Assembly: GCF_900142715.1 (NCBI RefSeq)
Contig: NZ_FRBX01000007.1
Coordinates: forward strand, 62,001-126,000
From: Flavobacterium pectinovorum
GTDB lineage: Bacteria; Bacteroidota; Bacteroidia; Flavobacteriales; Flavobacteriaceae
Direction of reading: 5' to 3'
Length of the DNA stretch: 64,000 nt
Within the stretch, counting starts at the first letter, position 1. Each line of letters opens with the position of its first letter. The position numbers and the translations under genes are program-made. Under the pieces are notes generated by a model, which searched no databases, was not told the DNA's origin, and was given only the letters and a program-made list of their open reading frames with translations. Of the stretch, positions 8,631 to 16,974 are shown piece after piece.

Positions 8631-10574
8631 ATGAATTTTAAGTATTTTTTATGTTTATGTCTGTTTAGTTTTTTAAAATTAAGTGCACAATCAGTTGTAA
8701 AAAGTCCCGACGGAAAACTTAAAGTTTCGGTGTTGATCTCAAATGGAACTCCTTTGTATAGTATCACTTATAATGATAAAATATTCTTAGAAAATTCTCC
8801 ACTTGGCTTAAAAACAAATGTTGGTGATTTTTCAACAGGATTAAGTTTAAAATCGGAACTTAATCAAAATAAAATTGATGAAACGTATCAATTGCCTAAT
8901 ATTAAACAAAGTAAGGTACATTATGAAGCAAACGAAGCCATATTCTCTTTCACAAAAGAAAACAAACCTGCGATTGATATAATTTTCAGGGTTAGCAACA
9001 ACAATGTTGCTTTCAAATATAAAATACATCCACAAAAAGATATTATCTCTTGTGTAGTCGAGGAAGAAGCTTCTGGTTTTTTGCTGCCTCAGGGAACGAC
9101 AACATTTCTTTGTCCGCAAAGTAAACCCATGACAGGATATGCCAGAAGTGCGCCGAGTTATGAAACAACTTATAGTTTGGATGATGTAATGGGAAAAAAT
9201 GGTATGGGCGAAGGTTATACATTTCCGTGTCTTTTTAAAGTAAATAATAACGGCTGGGTTTTAATATCTGAGACAGGCGTTGACGGAAATTATTGCGGCA
9301 GCAGATTAATTGGCCGCGAAAAAGGATTGTACACGATTGGTTTTCCTATGGAAGGAGAAAATAACGGTAACGGGACAACTGCTCCGGGAATACCGCTTCC
9401 GGGCGAAACGCCTTGGAGAACGATTACCATTGGCGAAACGCTGAATCCATTAGTAGAAACCACGATTCCGTTTGATTTGGTGAAGCCAAAATATAAAGCC
9501 TCAAAAGAATATCAATATACAAAAGGTACGTGGAGCTGGATTATGAAAATGGATAACAACACCACTTTTCCGGTTCAAAAACAATACATCGATTTTAGTG
9601 CTGCTTTAGGCTATGAAACCATTTTGGTTGATGCACTTTGGGATACACAAATTGGAAAAGATAAAATTGCCGAATTAGCGGAATACGCACGTACAAAAAA
9701 CGTGGGTTTGTATTTATGGTACAACTCAAATGGGTATTGGAATGATGCGCCTCAGGGACCAAGAGGAAAAATGGACAATGCAACTATTCGCCGTCAGGAA
9801 ATGGCATGGATGAAAAGTATTGGTGTTAAAGGAATTAAAGTTGACTTTTTTGGCGGAGACAAGCAAGTCACCATGAAACTGTATGAAGATATCCTGACAG
9901 ATGCGAATGATTTTGGCTTAATGGTTATTTTTCACGGATGTACATTACCAAGAGGCTGGGAGAGAATGTATCCAAATTATGCGGCAAGTGAGGCTGTTTT
10001 AGCGAGTGAAAATCTGCATTTTGGACAAGCAAGCTGTGACAATGAAGCCAGGAATGCCGCAACACATACTTTTATTAGAAATACAGTTGGCAGTATGGAT
10101 TTTGGCGGAAGCGCTCTGAATAAATTTTATAATAGTGATAATATTCCCAATAAAGGTTCAAAACGAATGACTTCTGATGTGTTTGCTTTAGCTACAGCAG
10201 TTCTTTTTCAGAGTGGTGTTCAGCATTTTGCATTGGCACCCAATAATTTAACTGATGCTCCGGATTGGGCAATCAATTTTATGAAAGAAGTTCCAACAAC
10301 CTGGGATGAAGTTCGTTTTCTGGAAGGATATCCGGGTAAATACGTTGTTTTTGCACGCCGAAAAGGAAACAAATGGTACATAGCAGGCGTAAATGCTCAA
10401 AAAGAAACAATAAAGCTTAAACTAAAACTGCCAATGATTGCTTCTGGAACAGCATTAAAATATTATTCTGATGACGAAAATCTAAATGGAAAAGTAGAAA
10501 CGATTAAACTTAAAAATAACAAGGAAGTCGAGATAAAAATCCCCAATAACGGAGGAGTATTGTTATTGAATTAA
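8631..10574 (+). CDS. GH97 family glycosidase, retaining (alpha-galactosidase-like) type
   Basis: A 647-aa GH97 protein with a signal peptide (residues ~1-20) and the family order: N-terminal beta-sandwich ('SPDGKLKVSV'), catalytic barrel (about 285-550) and C-terminal beta domain. GH97 splits into inverting SusB-type alpha-glucosidases, which use glutamates, and retaining alpha-galactosidase types with an Asp nucleophile. Here 'GIKVDFFGGD' places D405 where the retaining enzymes have their nucleophile; E454 or E460 in 'ASEAVLASENL' is the likely acid/base. I therefore favour an alpha-galactosidase or beta-L-arabinopyranosidase role, which suits an arabinose/galactose-rich substrate alongside GH127 and GH43. 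It is the last gene of the run; no clear terminator follows within 100 bp. Confidence 0.9.
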   Translation: MNFKYFLCLCLFSFLKLSAQSVVKSPDGKLKVSVLISNGTPLYSITYNDKIFLENSPLGLKTNVGDFSTGLSLKSELNQNKIDETYQLPNIKQSKVHYEANEAIFSFTKENKPAIDIIFRVSNNNVAFKYKIHPQKDIISCVVEEEASGFLLPQGTTTFLCPQSKPMTGYARSAPSYETTYSLDDVMGKNGMGEGYTFPCLFKVNNNGWVLISETGVDGNYCGSRLIGREKGLYTIGFPMEGENNGNGTTAPGIPLPGETPWRTITIGETLNPLVETTIPFDLVKPKYKASKEYQYTKGTWSWIMKMDNNTTFPVQKQYIDFSAALGYETILVDALWDTQIGKDKIAELAEYARTKNVGLYLWYNSNGYWNDAPQGPRGKMDNATIRRQEMAWMKSIGVKGIKVDFFGGDKQVTMKLYEDILTDANDFGLMVIFHGCTLPRGWERMYPNYAASEAVLASENLHFGQASCDNEARNAATHTFIRNTVGSMDFGGSALNKFYNSDNIPNKGSKRMTSDVFALATAVLFQSGVQHFALAPNNLTDAPDWAINFMKEVPTTWDEVRFLEGYPGKYVVFARRKGNKWYIAGVNAQKETIKLKLKLPMIASGTALKYYSDDENLNGKVETIKLKNNKEVEIKIPNNGGVLLLN

Positions 10575-10707
10575 TTGCAGAATATATAGATCTGTTTGAA
10601 AAATAAATAATTAGTTTTCATCTTTAAGGCTTCCCGAAAAAGGAACAAAAAATAAGATTACCAAATTATATTTAAAAGATGCAAGTCACTCTTTTACTTA
10701 TTGTTGA

Positions 10708-10869
10708 GGTTATCCAATACAATTTTCTTTGGTATATGTTCCTGTAAAAAACAGACAGGAACTTCCCAATGAAAAAATAAAAGCTTCAGTTTTAGTAATG
10801 TCCTCTATTGAATCAAAAATACCATTTATATTTTTCCCTGATAAGCATGAAATGTTTGAACAGAATTAG
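10708..10869 (+). pseudogene. Possible gene remnant, 53-codon open stretch
   Basis: After a TGA at 10705-10707 there is an open stretch reading 'GYPIQFSLVYVPVKNRQELP' and continuing to a TAG at 10867-10869. Composition looks protein-like, but the only ATG (10799) would leave just 23 residues, and no family is recognised. It may be the decayed end of a gene. The rest of 10575-10942 shows nothing else. Confidence 0.2.
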
Positions 10870-10942
10870 TATCATATTTTTAAATGATGTATTCTAAACC
10901 AATGCTTTTGTCATAATTTTATTCTAATCGAAATTCGAAGGA

Positions 10943-11122
10943 TTAATTATCAACAGGTATCAAAACAGAATCCATAAATTTTGCTGTGATGATAGTTCCT
11001 TCCTCATCTTCCCATTGTGTAATTATATTTTCAATTAGTTCTGGCTCAAAGCCTATTACCTTCATTACAGGACCTCCAAATTCCTGTTTAACTTCTTGTC
11101 CTTTTTTAAATTTTGTATTCAT
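10943..11122 (-). CDS. Small DUF2158 (YodC-like) protein, 59 aa
   Basis: Reading the minus strand from ATG at 11122 gives 59 residues ending 'MDSVLIPVDN' before TAA. It begins 'MNTKFKKGQEVKQEFGGPVM' and contains 'ITQWEDEEG', which fits the DUF2158/YodC pattern: a basic start 'FKKGD.V', a 'GGP.M.V' turn and a C-terminal 'W' block. These are small single-domain proteins of unknown function. The start codon overlaps the stop of the 44-codon ORF upstream by 4 bases (ATGA), suggesting translational coupling. It lies alone between the GH run and the lyase lipoprotein. Confidence 0.7.
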   Translation of the reverse strand: MNTKFKKGQEVKQEFGGPVMKVIGFEPELIENIITQWEDEEGTIITAKFMDSVLIPVDN

Positions 11123-11253
11123 AATTGTTGTATTAGATTTCTGTATTTGTTTCTTTTAGTCTGATATAAATTTGTAAAAGCTAATTGTAATTCCTTTTCA
11201 CTTTTCGATGAATAGGACAATAATATTCCAATACTTATTGGTCGGTTTTCCAT
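11119..11253 (-). CDS. Tiny ORF, 44 aa, coupled to the DUF2158 gene
   Basis: Minus-strand ATG at 11253, TGA at 11119-11121. The peptide starts 'MENRPISIGILLSYSSKSEK' and ends 'KYRNLIQQL'; it has no signal peptide or membrane segment and a Lys/Gln-rich, probably helical second half. I do not recognise it. The 4-base ATGA overlap with the next gene is the main reason to think it is translated. Confidence 0.45.
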   Translation of the reverse strand: MENRPISIGILLSYSSKSEKELQLAFTNLYQTKRNKYRNLIQQL

Positions 11254-11639
11254 ATCTCATAAGCTTTTTAATTGCATTATTTACTTTACAAATATCAAAA
11301 TACAGCTGCTTTTTAAGTTATATCTTTTGATGCTGATCTTATAAAATTAAAGTCGTGGATATAAATAAGCGCTCAAATAAAGTAGTGTTTTTTTTATCTA
11401 TAAAAATATACACAAAATTCTTAAGCTGGATTTTTGTGTACGTAAAAACGTACTTTATTACCCCTTATGAGAGCTATTATTTATCAACTTTGTGATGTTA
11501 TTACTTAGCATCACGAACCTGTATGTGATTTAGAATAATCAGAAAAAATATAACTGCAATAGCAAGTTCAGCACAATTGCATGAACGATATAATTACTAT
11601 CTATTAATTATTTTACTAACCCTTTAACCATTAAAAAAA
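11254..11639. other. Intergenic region, 386 bp
   Basis: Divergent AT-rich spacer between the minus-strand mini-operon and the plus-strand lyase lipoprotein. It should hold the promoters of both, but I see no exact TAnnTTTG box at a sensible distance from either start, and no further ORF. Confidence 0.4.
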
Positions 11640-12431
11640 ATGAAAAAAATCTTAAAATTGACAAGTATGCTATTTATTACAGCATTAGTATTTAATTCCT
11701 GTGAAAAGGAAGAAAATTTAGATGTACCACAAAGTGTTAACAAAGATGTGATACAAAGTAAAAACAAAGACACGCCGGAAAGCACCAATAAAGATGCCGC
11801 CTCACTTGTTGCTGCGTTAGGCAGTGCCGGAGCCAGAACAATCACATTGAAAACAAATACACTGACATGTCCAGGTGGTTTGTGTACATCGTATGGCGTC
11901 TGGTCAGAAGGCGTTTACACCGTTTGGTTTACTATGAAATTTAATTCCGGATTTTATTGGAGCAGAGGCGGTAAATGCGGATATGGAATACTAATTGGTG
12001 ACCAGAATACCGGAGGCGACCCAGGATGGGATGGCAATGGCGGTAGTGCCAGATTTATGTGGTATTGTCCGAATGGATCAAACACTTCGAAAGGAAGCGG
12101 AGCTTATCTCCAGCCTTATGTTTACTATAAAGATCAGCCCGGACAATATGGGAATGATTTTGGAAAAAAGTACTACATACAAGAAGGAGTGACGTATAAC
12201 TGTCAGATATCTGTTAAGTTAAATACTGGATCAAATACTAACGGATATGTCAAATATTATGTAAATGGTACAGAAATATTGAATCAAACAATTCGTTGGG
12301 TAACTAACGATTCTAAGCGAAATGTTAATGCAGTAAGTTTCCATACCTTCCGTGGTGGTAGTCAGGAGTATTGGAAAGCCCCGGTAACAAGCTCTATTTA
12401 TTATGGTAGTGCGTCTTGGGATGCTCAATAA
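11640..12431 (+). CDS. Polysaccharide lyase-like lipoprotein (PL14 fold)
   Basis: A 263-aa lipoprotein: signal peptide with lipobox 'LVFNSC' (C21). Residues ~28-51 are three copies of an 8-residue repeat ending NKD ('VPQSVNKD', 'VIQSKNKD', 'TPESTNKD'), a polar linker between lipid anchor and domain. The rest (about 65-263) resembles the jelly-roll of PL14-type alginate/glucuronan lyases: 'FYWSRGGKCGYG', 'GGSARFMWYC', 'YYVNGTEI', 'VSFHTFRGGS' and an aromatic end 'YYGSASWD'. It would act on a uronate polymer at the cell surface or in the periplasm. Catalytic residues cannot be assigned with confidence, so a binding-only role is possible. It is monocistronic, with a terminator about 40 bp after the stop. 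Confidence 0.7.
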   Translation: MKKILKLTSMLFITALVFNSCEKEENLDVPQSVNKDVIQSKNKDTPESTNKDAASLVAALGSAGARTITLKTNTLTCPGGLCTSYGVWSEGVYTVWFTMKFNSGFYWSRGGKCGYGILIGDQNTGGDPGWDGNGGSARFMWYCPNGSNTSKGSGAYLQPYVYYKDQPGQYGNDFGKKYYIQEGVTYNCQISVKLNTGSNTNGYVKYYVNGTEILNQTIRWVTNDSKRNVNAVSFHTFRGGSQEYWKAPVTSSIYYGSASWDAQ

Positions 12432-12470
12432 TATATATATGCTAATAAGTTAAATATTTTGCAACTAAAG

Positions 12471-12498
12471 GCTGTCTTTTAAAGACAGCTTTTTTTTT
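12471..12498 (+). terminator. Rho-independent terminator after the lyase gene
   Basis: Nine-base stem GCTGTCTTT/AAAGACAGC directly followed by a run of nine T. It ends transcription of 11640-12431. Confidence 0.9.
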
Positions 12499-12564
12499 GT
12501 AACATTCTTTTCTTACCGATTAGACAGTACTTCGGAAGTTTATAAAAAAATAACATTGAAAAAT

Positions 12565-12609
12565 TTTGTTTTTATAAGAAACATTCTATTTTTGTATCGA
12601 TCAATACAA
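12565..12609 (+). promoter_or_regulatory. Promoter and palindromic operator of the TetR gene
   Basis: TTTG (12565-12568), an 18-base spacer and TATTTTTG (12587-12594) match the Bacteroidota -33/-7 consensus. Overlapping the -7 box is the near-perfect palindrome TTGTATCGATCAATACAA (12592-12609; 16 of 18 positions symmetric). Bound repressor would cover the -7 element and start site, giving autoregulation. The promoter also rules out the upstream in-frame ATG at 12556 as the start. Confidence 0.75.
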
Positions 12610-12618
12610 AATAATAAA

Positions 12619-13200
12619 ATGAGAGGAAGACCTACAATTTTTAAAGAACAGGAGCTGCTGGAAAAGGCACAGCACATTTTCTGGGAGAAAGGGTACACGG
12701 CCACTTCACTGGAAGATTTGCTAAATGCCATGAAGATTGGAAGCGGTAGTTTTTATAACACTTTCAAAGGAGGCAAAAAGGAGTTGTTTTCCAGGGCTAT
12801 TCAACAGCGCAGAGAAGCTTTTGCCGAGTTTAAGGCCATAGTTGATGCAAGCACAGCGCCACTTCAAGTGATTAAAGATTTTTACCGCTCACTGGCACAT
12901 GCCGACAAACAGACTCATTTGCAGGGCTGCCTGATTGCAAATACTGTTACGGAAATGACTTTTGTTGATCAGTCACTCGAGGAAGAAGCGGTTAGAGTTT
13001 TAAAAGAAGTGGAACAGATGTATATTAATGTTATTGAAAAAGCCCAAAGGGACGGAACCATGAAAAACAAAACCAGCGCTGAGATTCTGGGACGTTATTT
13101 GATTACCTTCTGGTGCGGATTTAATGTAACGAGGCGTATGTATCCCGATAATGCAATTCTTAAAGCACAAATAGAAATGCAGCTTAGTGTATTGAGCTAA
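12619..13200 (+). CDS. TetR family transcriptional repressor
   Basis: A 193-aa TetR/AcrR regulator. I chose the ATG at 12619 rather than 12556, because 'MRGRPTIF' is the typical N-terminus and the promoter lies between the two. The helix-turn-helix covers about residues 10-57 ('QHIFWEKGYTATSLEDL', 'GSGSFYNTF'); the rest is the helical ligand/dimer domain ('GCLIANTVTEM'). It is followed on the same strand by an SDR oxidoreductase whose promoter carries the same operator as its own, so it probably represses both and is released by a small ligand handled by the SDR. The ligand is unknown. Confidence 0.92.
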   Translation: MRGRPTIFKEQELLEKAQHIFWEKGYTATSLEDLLNAMKIGSGSFYNTFKGGKKELFSRAIQQRREAFAEFKAIVDASTAPLQVIKDFYRSLAHADKQTHLQGCLIANTVTEMTFVDQSLEEEAVRVLKEVEQMYINVIEKAQRDGTMKNKTSAEILGRYLITFWCGFNVTRRMYPDNAILKAQIEMQLSVLS

Positions 13201-13220
13201 GCTGTTTTTTTTACACATTT

Positions 13221-13238
13221 TTGTAGTAATCAATACAA
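13221..13238 (+). promoter_or_regulatory. Second copy of the TetR operator
   Basis: TTGTAGTAATCAATACAA, identical over 18 bases to the copy at 13304-13321 and similar to the one at 12592-12609. It lies 20 bp after the tetR stop, behind CATTTTTG, one base off a -7 box. Confidence 0.65.
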
Positions 13239-13298
13239 AATAAATAAAATTAGTTTATTCAAAAAATAAAGACATAAACAGCTCTTTTTTCTTTGAAT

Positions 13299-13321
13299 TA
13301 TTTTTGTAGTAATCAATACAA
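13299..13321 (+). promoter_or_regulatory. -7 element and TetR operator of the SDR gene
   Basis: TATTTTTG (13299-13306) overlaps operator TTGTAGTAATCAATACAA (13304-13321), the same arrangement as at the tetR promoter. The ATG of the SDR gene follows 14 bases later. No good -33 box is seen. Confidence 0.7.
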
Positions 13322-13335
13322 TAATAAATATAAAA

Positions 13336-14127
13336 ATGGATTTACAATTACAGTCAAAGACTGCTTTTATCAGCGGTTCAACTCAAGGTATCGGTTATGC
13401 TATTGCCCGACAGCTTCTTAGTGAAGGAGCCACTGTTATCATAAACGGTCGAAATCAGGCTAAAATAGAGGATGCTCTTCAAAAACTCAGGCAGGAAATA
13501 CCTCAGGCAGAAGTGTCGGGTATAGCGGCTGATTTTTCAAATATAGAACAGGTCAATGCTTTAATAGATGCTTTGCCACAGGTAGATATTCTAATTAACA
13601 ATGTTGGAGTTTTTGAACTAAAAGCTTTTACGGAAATTACAGATGAGCAGTGGTTATCTATTTTCGAAATTAATGTTATGAGCAGTATTAGGCTCTCAAG
13701 GGCATTATTTCCAAAAATGATGGAAAGAGGCTGGGGCAGAGTCCTGTTTATCAGTAGTGAATCCGGAGTTAATATTCCGGAAAACATGATCCATTACGGA
13801 ATGACTAAAACTGCTTTGCTTTCCATTAGCAACGGCCTTTCTAAACTAACCAAAAATACTCAGGTTACTGTTAATTCAATTTTAGGAGGACCAACTTATT
13901 CCGATGGTGTTGCAGAGGCAGTGTCGCAGATTGCCCAGGCACAGCAATTGTCAGAGGAGCAAATGAAAGAACTTATTATACAAAACACCAACCAAACCTC
14001 ACTATTACAGCGTTTTATTGCTCCGTCAGAAATCGCAAACATGGCAGTATATCTCTGCAGTCCTTTAGCTTCTGCAACCAACGGGGCAATTACCCGAGTA
14101 GATGGCGGTGTGCTCACCACACTTTAA
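13336..14127 (+). CDS. SDR family NAD(P)-dependent oxidoreductase
   Basis: A 263-aa classical short-chain dehydrogenase/reductase. The cofactor-binding glycine motif is 'SGSTQGIG' (residues 14-21), followed by 'NNVGVF'. The catalytic triad is S141 ('FISSESG'), Y154 and K158 ('HYGMTK'). The C-terminal 'NGAITRVDGGV' is standard. 'NGR' after the second strand suggests NADP(H), but this is only a hint. It is cytosolic. Substrate is unknown; pairing with a TetR repressor and shared operators suggests an inducible role toward an aldehyde, ketone or xenobiotic. A terminator follows 31 bp after the stop. Confidence 0.92.
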   Translation: MDLQLQSKTAFISGSTQGIGYAIARQLLSEGATVIINGRNQAKIEDALQKLRQEIPQAEVSGIAADFSNIEQVNALIDALPQVDILINNVGVFELKAFTEITDEQWLSIFEINVMSSIRLSRALFPKMMERGWGRVLFISSESGVNIPENMIHYGMTKTALLSISNGLSKLTKNTQVTVNSILGGPTYSDGVAEAVSQIAQAQQLSEEQMKELIIQNTNQTSLLQRFIAPSEIANMAVYLCSPLASATNGAITRVDGGVLTTL

Positions 14128-14158
14128 TAACTAATGAATTAATAATCTGTATCCAAGT

Positions 14159-14188
14159 AAAGCTCTTGCTGTGAGGCAGGAGCTTTTT
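14159..14188. terminator. Terminator between convergent genes
   Basis: Stem AAAGCTCTTGC / GCAGGAGCTTT with one mismatch and loop TGTGAG, followed by T's. It serves the SDR gene and possibly also the minus-strand DUF6268 gene. Confidence 0.8.
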
Positions 14189-14213
14189 CTGTTTATTGAT
14201 ATCCTTTATATTT

Positions 14214-15116
14214 TTAAAATTTATAATTAATCTGAGCTGCTGCATACGGTGAAAAATCAAAATAGGAACTTTCTTTATCTTTAAAAAAGCTTTTGAGGTT
14301 TCGATCCTGAAAATAGGCAAATCGTACGGCATTCACTCCAAGTGTAATAGGCAGGCTAATATTCTTATTTATTTTGATTTCAGGCCTTAATCCTGCGACA
14401 GCATACTGGTGTGTAAAAATCACATTTTTGCCGTCTTTTTTAAGCAAAGCCATCTGACCATTCATTTCTGTAATTAGATGTAAATCAAATGTCTTATTAA
14501 AATTGTATCCGGCTGATGCCTGAATTCCATTTAGCATTGAAAACTTAAAAGTATATTTTCCTTCTGAATTGTAATTTACATATAGAGCAGGAAAAAGCAT
14601 TGGGTATCCAAGAGTATTTGTAAGGGCAAGTCCTGCACCAAGATCCAGTTTAGGGTTGATTTTTTTTACAAAAATAGCACCGCCATTGCCCAGAATACTA
14701 TTGGCATTCACTTTAGAAATTTGGGTTTCGCTGGTGTAAATTCCCGCACCGGCAAAAGCAATAACAGACCATTTTTGACTCAATTGGCGAATGTTAACAA
14801 CTGACAACTGAAGGTTGGTAATATGGGATAAAACCAAACCCTGAGTAAAATTTTTGTTGTCAAGCGAAGCATGATCGCCGGATAAATTAAGAACCCATGT
14901 TGATGCAAGGCTGTCTTTATTTATTTTTACAGCAAGAGGAATATTGGCGATTCCGCTATAAACCATAGCCGAGCCTTTACTATTGCCGACTTTTTCACCA
15001 TCGTTATTTTTATAGTTTGATGTACCAAAATATTCGGTTTTAAATGATACTTGTGCTCTTGATTTTACATTCATAAGTAAAAAAAGTAATGCCGCTAAAA
15101 TTAATGTTGTTTTCAT
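14214..15116 (-). CDS. DUF6268-type outer membrane beta-barrel protein
   Basis: A 300-aa protein with a signal peptide (residues 1-21, ending 'VKSRAQ') and alternating amphipathic strands ending in the aromatic 'YAAAQINYKF', as expected for an outer membrane barrel. Motifs such as 'WSVIAFAGAGIYTSE' and 'LDLGAGLALTN' resemble the DUF6268 family, often encoded beside LytS/LytTR-type regulators. It is divergent from the LytS-like kinase at 15266 with 149 bp between, so coregulation is plausible. On the minus strand a -7-like TAGTTTTG lies at 15147-15154, 31 bp upstream of the start. Function unknown. Confidence 0.7.
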   Translation of the reverse strand: MKTTLILAALLFLLMNVKSRAQVSFKTEYFGTSNYKNNDGEKVGNSKGSAMVYSGIANIPLAVKINKDSLASTWVLNLSGDHASLDNKNFTQGLVLSHITNLQLSVVNIRQLSQKWSVIAFAGAGIYTSETQISKVNANSILGNGGAIFVKKINPKLDLGAGLALTNTLGYPMLFPALYVNYNSEGKYTFKFSMLNGIQASAGYNFNKTFDLHLITEMNGQMALLKKDGKNVIFTHQYAVAGLRPEIKINKNISLPITLGVNAVRFAYFQDRNLKSFFKDKESSYFDFSPYAAAQINYKF

Positions 15117-15239
15117 GATATGGATTTGTTTCTAAAAATTTCGGGACAAAACTATATTTTTATTCAATGCTCTTTTTTGCTTTTGACAAGTGGTCGTTTT
15201 TTGTTGACCAACGGTTTTCTATTGCCGATTAGAAAAAGG

Positions 15240-15247
15240 TATTTTTG
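15240..15247 (+). promoter_or_regulatory. -7 promoter element of the LytS/LytTR operon
   Basis: TATTTTTG, an exact TAnnTTTG match, 18 bp before the ATG at 15266. The -33 box is weak: TTG at 15222-15224 with a short 15-base spacer. Confidence 0.55.
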
Positions 15248-15265
15248 TAAAAAATAAAACAAACC

Positions 15266-16282
15266 ATGTTTACTGTAAAAAAAGCAGATTACGTATTTTG
15301 GGCATTTATGTTCCTGATGACTTTATTGCAATTGTCCGATGACTTGTCATTTTTAGGCGGTGTTTTGTTTTCACTAGCCATCACATTAACATTGAGAATA
15401 CATGTGCGGTATGTGATAAACAGGCTGGCAAAAAGATATTTGAATAGTGAAAGTTCCATAAAATTTATCCTATATGCTTTGTTTGCCAGTGTGATAACAG
15501 CTGTAATTTTGACATTTGAAGGTTGTTTAATTGTCGGGGCAATTCCCTCTGAGAGGCTCGTAATGCCCAACGACATGCTGTCTTTGTTTTTCGGAATGCT
15601 GATGGTAAGTATTCTGATCTCCGGTGGGAGCTATTCAATAGAGTTATTCAAGCAGAACGTGGAATCTGAAAAACTTCATCAGGAGTTGAAAAATAGTGTT
15701 TTAGAAAACGAAATTGATAACCTGCGGACGCAATTAAGCCCGCATTTTACCTTTAATATCTTAAACAATCTGCAATTTTTAATTCGAAAGGATAAAGAGG
15801 AAGCTCTCGAACTGCTTTCCAGATACAGTAAAATACTGCAGTATTATGTTTACGAATCACAAAACAAATGGATAAAGCTAGATGACGAAATTTCTTTTTT
15901 GAAGCATTATTTCGAATTAGAAAAAGACAGGTCCGGAGAAGATTTGGAGATTTCTTTTCAATGTAATATTGCAGAAAATCATTTAATGATCATTCCGTTT
16001 CTCTTATCGACTTTCATTGAAAATGCCTTTAAGCATGTTTCCGATTTTGCTGATAAAACCAATTACATACATTTACATATCTACTTGGAAAATGAAAATA
16101 ACCTGTTTCTGAAAATAGAAAACACGGCCAATTCGGCATCAGACAACAAAAAAACAAAAGGTGTCGGACTAAAATATGTCAAGAAGAGACTGGATCTTTC
16201 TTATCCGGGTAATTATAGTCTGGATATTAAGAGGGAAGAAAATAAATACAGAGCAGAACTCCAAATAAATCTGAATACGTAA
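15266..16282 (+). CDS. LytS-type sensor histidine kinase
   Basis: A 338-aa membrane kinase of the His_kinase (PF06580) group. About four membrane helices occupy residues 10-125 without a large extracellular domain, then a short coiled coil (130-155). The phospho-acceptor is H160 in 'QLSPHFTFNILNNLQ', typical of this class, followed by a HATPase domain with N-box 'FIENAFKHV' and 'GVGLKYVKKRL'. The stop overlaps the start of the LytTR regulator by one base, so the two form a coupled pair. The signal is unknown, as is usual for these kinases in Bacteroidota. Confidence 0.92.
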   Translation: MFTVKKADYVFWAFMFLMTLLQLSDDLSFLGGVLFSLAITLTLRIHVRYVINRLAKRYLNSESSIKFILYALFASVITAVILTFEGCLIVGAIPSERLVMPNDMLSLFFGMLMVSILISGGSYSIELFKQNVESEKLHQELKNSVLENEIDNLRTQLSPHFTFNILNNLQFLIRKDKEEALELLSRYSKILQYYVYESQNKWIKLDDEISFLKHYFELEKDRSGEDLEISFQCNIAENHLMIIPFLLSTFIENAFKHVSDFADKTNYIHLHIYLENENNLFLKIENTANSASDNKKTKGVGLKYVKKRLDLSYPGNYSLDIKREENKYRAELQINLNT

Positions 16283-16974
16283 TGACATGTATAGTAATAG
16301 ATGACGAGCGAATTGCCCGCGAAGGATTGAGTGAATTCATCAAAGAATTTGATTTTTTGGAAAACAGAGGTTCGTTTTCAAATGCACATCAGGCAATGGA
16401 AAAATTAAAAAGTGAAGCCATAGACCTGATATTTCTGGATATACAAATGCCTTTTTTAAACGGATTGGAATTTGCAAAAATGATAACAGATAAGCCCTCG
16501 ATGATCATTTTTACAACTGCTTACTCCGAATATGCTTTGAAAGGATACAAGGTAAATGCGGTAGATTATTTACTCAAACCTATCTTTTTTGAAGATTTTA
16601 AAGCCTCTGTTTTTAAGGCAAAAAAGATGTATGATTTAATGTTTCATCAGGAAAACACAGTTAAGCCTTTATTTTTCAAAGAAAATGGAGTTTTTTTTAA
16701 AGTAATACCCACTCAAATTTTATATGTCAAGAGTATGCAGAATTATGTCGAAATACATCTTGAAAACCACAAACGAATAATTGTGCACCATACTTTAAAG
16801 AGTATTTTGGACCAATTGCCTCAGGAGGATTTTTTACAAATTCATAAATCCTATATCGTCAACACAAAATATATTACCCACATAGATGGCAGTACTCTAT
16901 ATCTGAATGAAATCAGTTTGCCCATTGCCAGAAATAGAAAGGAAGCTATTTTGGGTATTTTTCTTCCGCGCTAG
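16282..16974 (+). CDS. LytTR family response regulator
   Basis: A 230-aa regulator: receiver domain (residues 1-~120) with phospho-acceptor D53 in 'LIFLDIQMP' and 'KPIFFEDF' at the lysine position, then a LytTR DNA-binding domain (about 130-230: 'YVKSMQNYVEIH', 'FLQIHKSYIVN', 'LPIARNRKEAIL'). It is the partner of the kinase it overlaps. A target may be the divergent DUF6268 gene. The following ~195 bp to the next gene show no clear terminator. Confidence 0.93.
   Translation: MTCIVIDDERIAREGLSEFIKEFDFLENRGSFSNAHQAMEKLKSEAIDLIFLDIQMPFLNGLEFAKMITDKPSMIIFTTAYSEYALKGYKVNAVDYLLKPIFFEDFKASVFKAKKMYDLMFHQENTVKPLFFKENGVFFKVIPTQILYVKSMQNYVEIHLENHKRIIVHHTLKSILDQLPQEDFLQIHKSYIVNTKYITHIDGSTLYLNEISLPIARNRKEAILGIFLPR

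Noticed and set aside
12556..12618. Longer TetR start at ATG 12556
   Set aside because: A TTTG-N18-TATTTTTG promoter and the operator lie inside this stretch, so it is untranslated.
13221..13321. Identical 18-mers considered as attachment sites of a small insertion
   Set aside because: A third, palindromic version sits on the tetR promoter and two copies overlap -7-type boxes, so operators explain them better.
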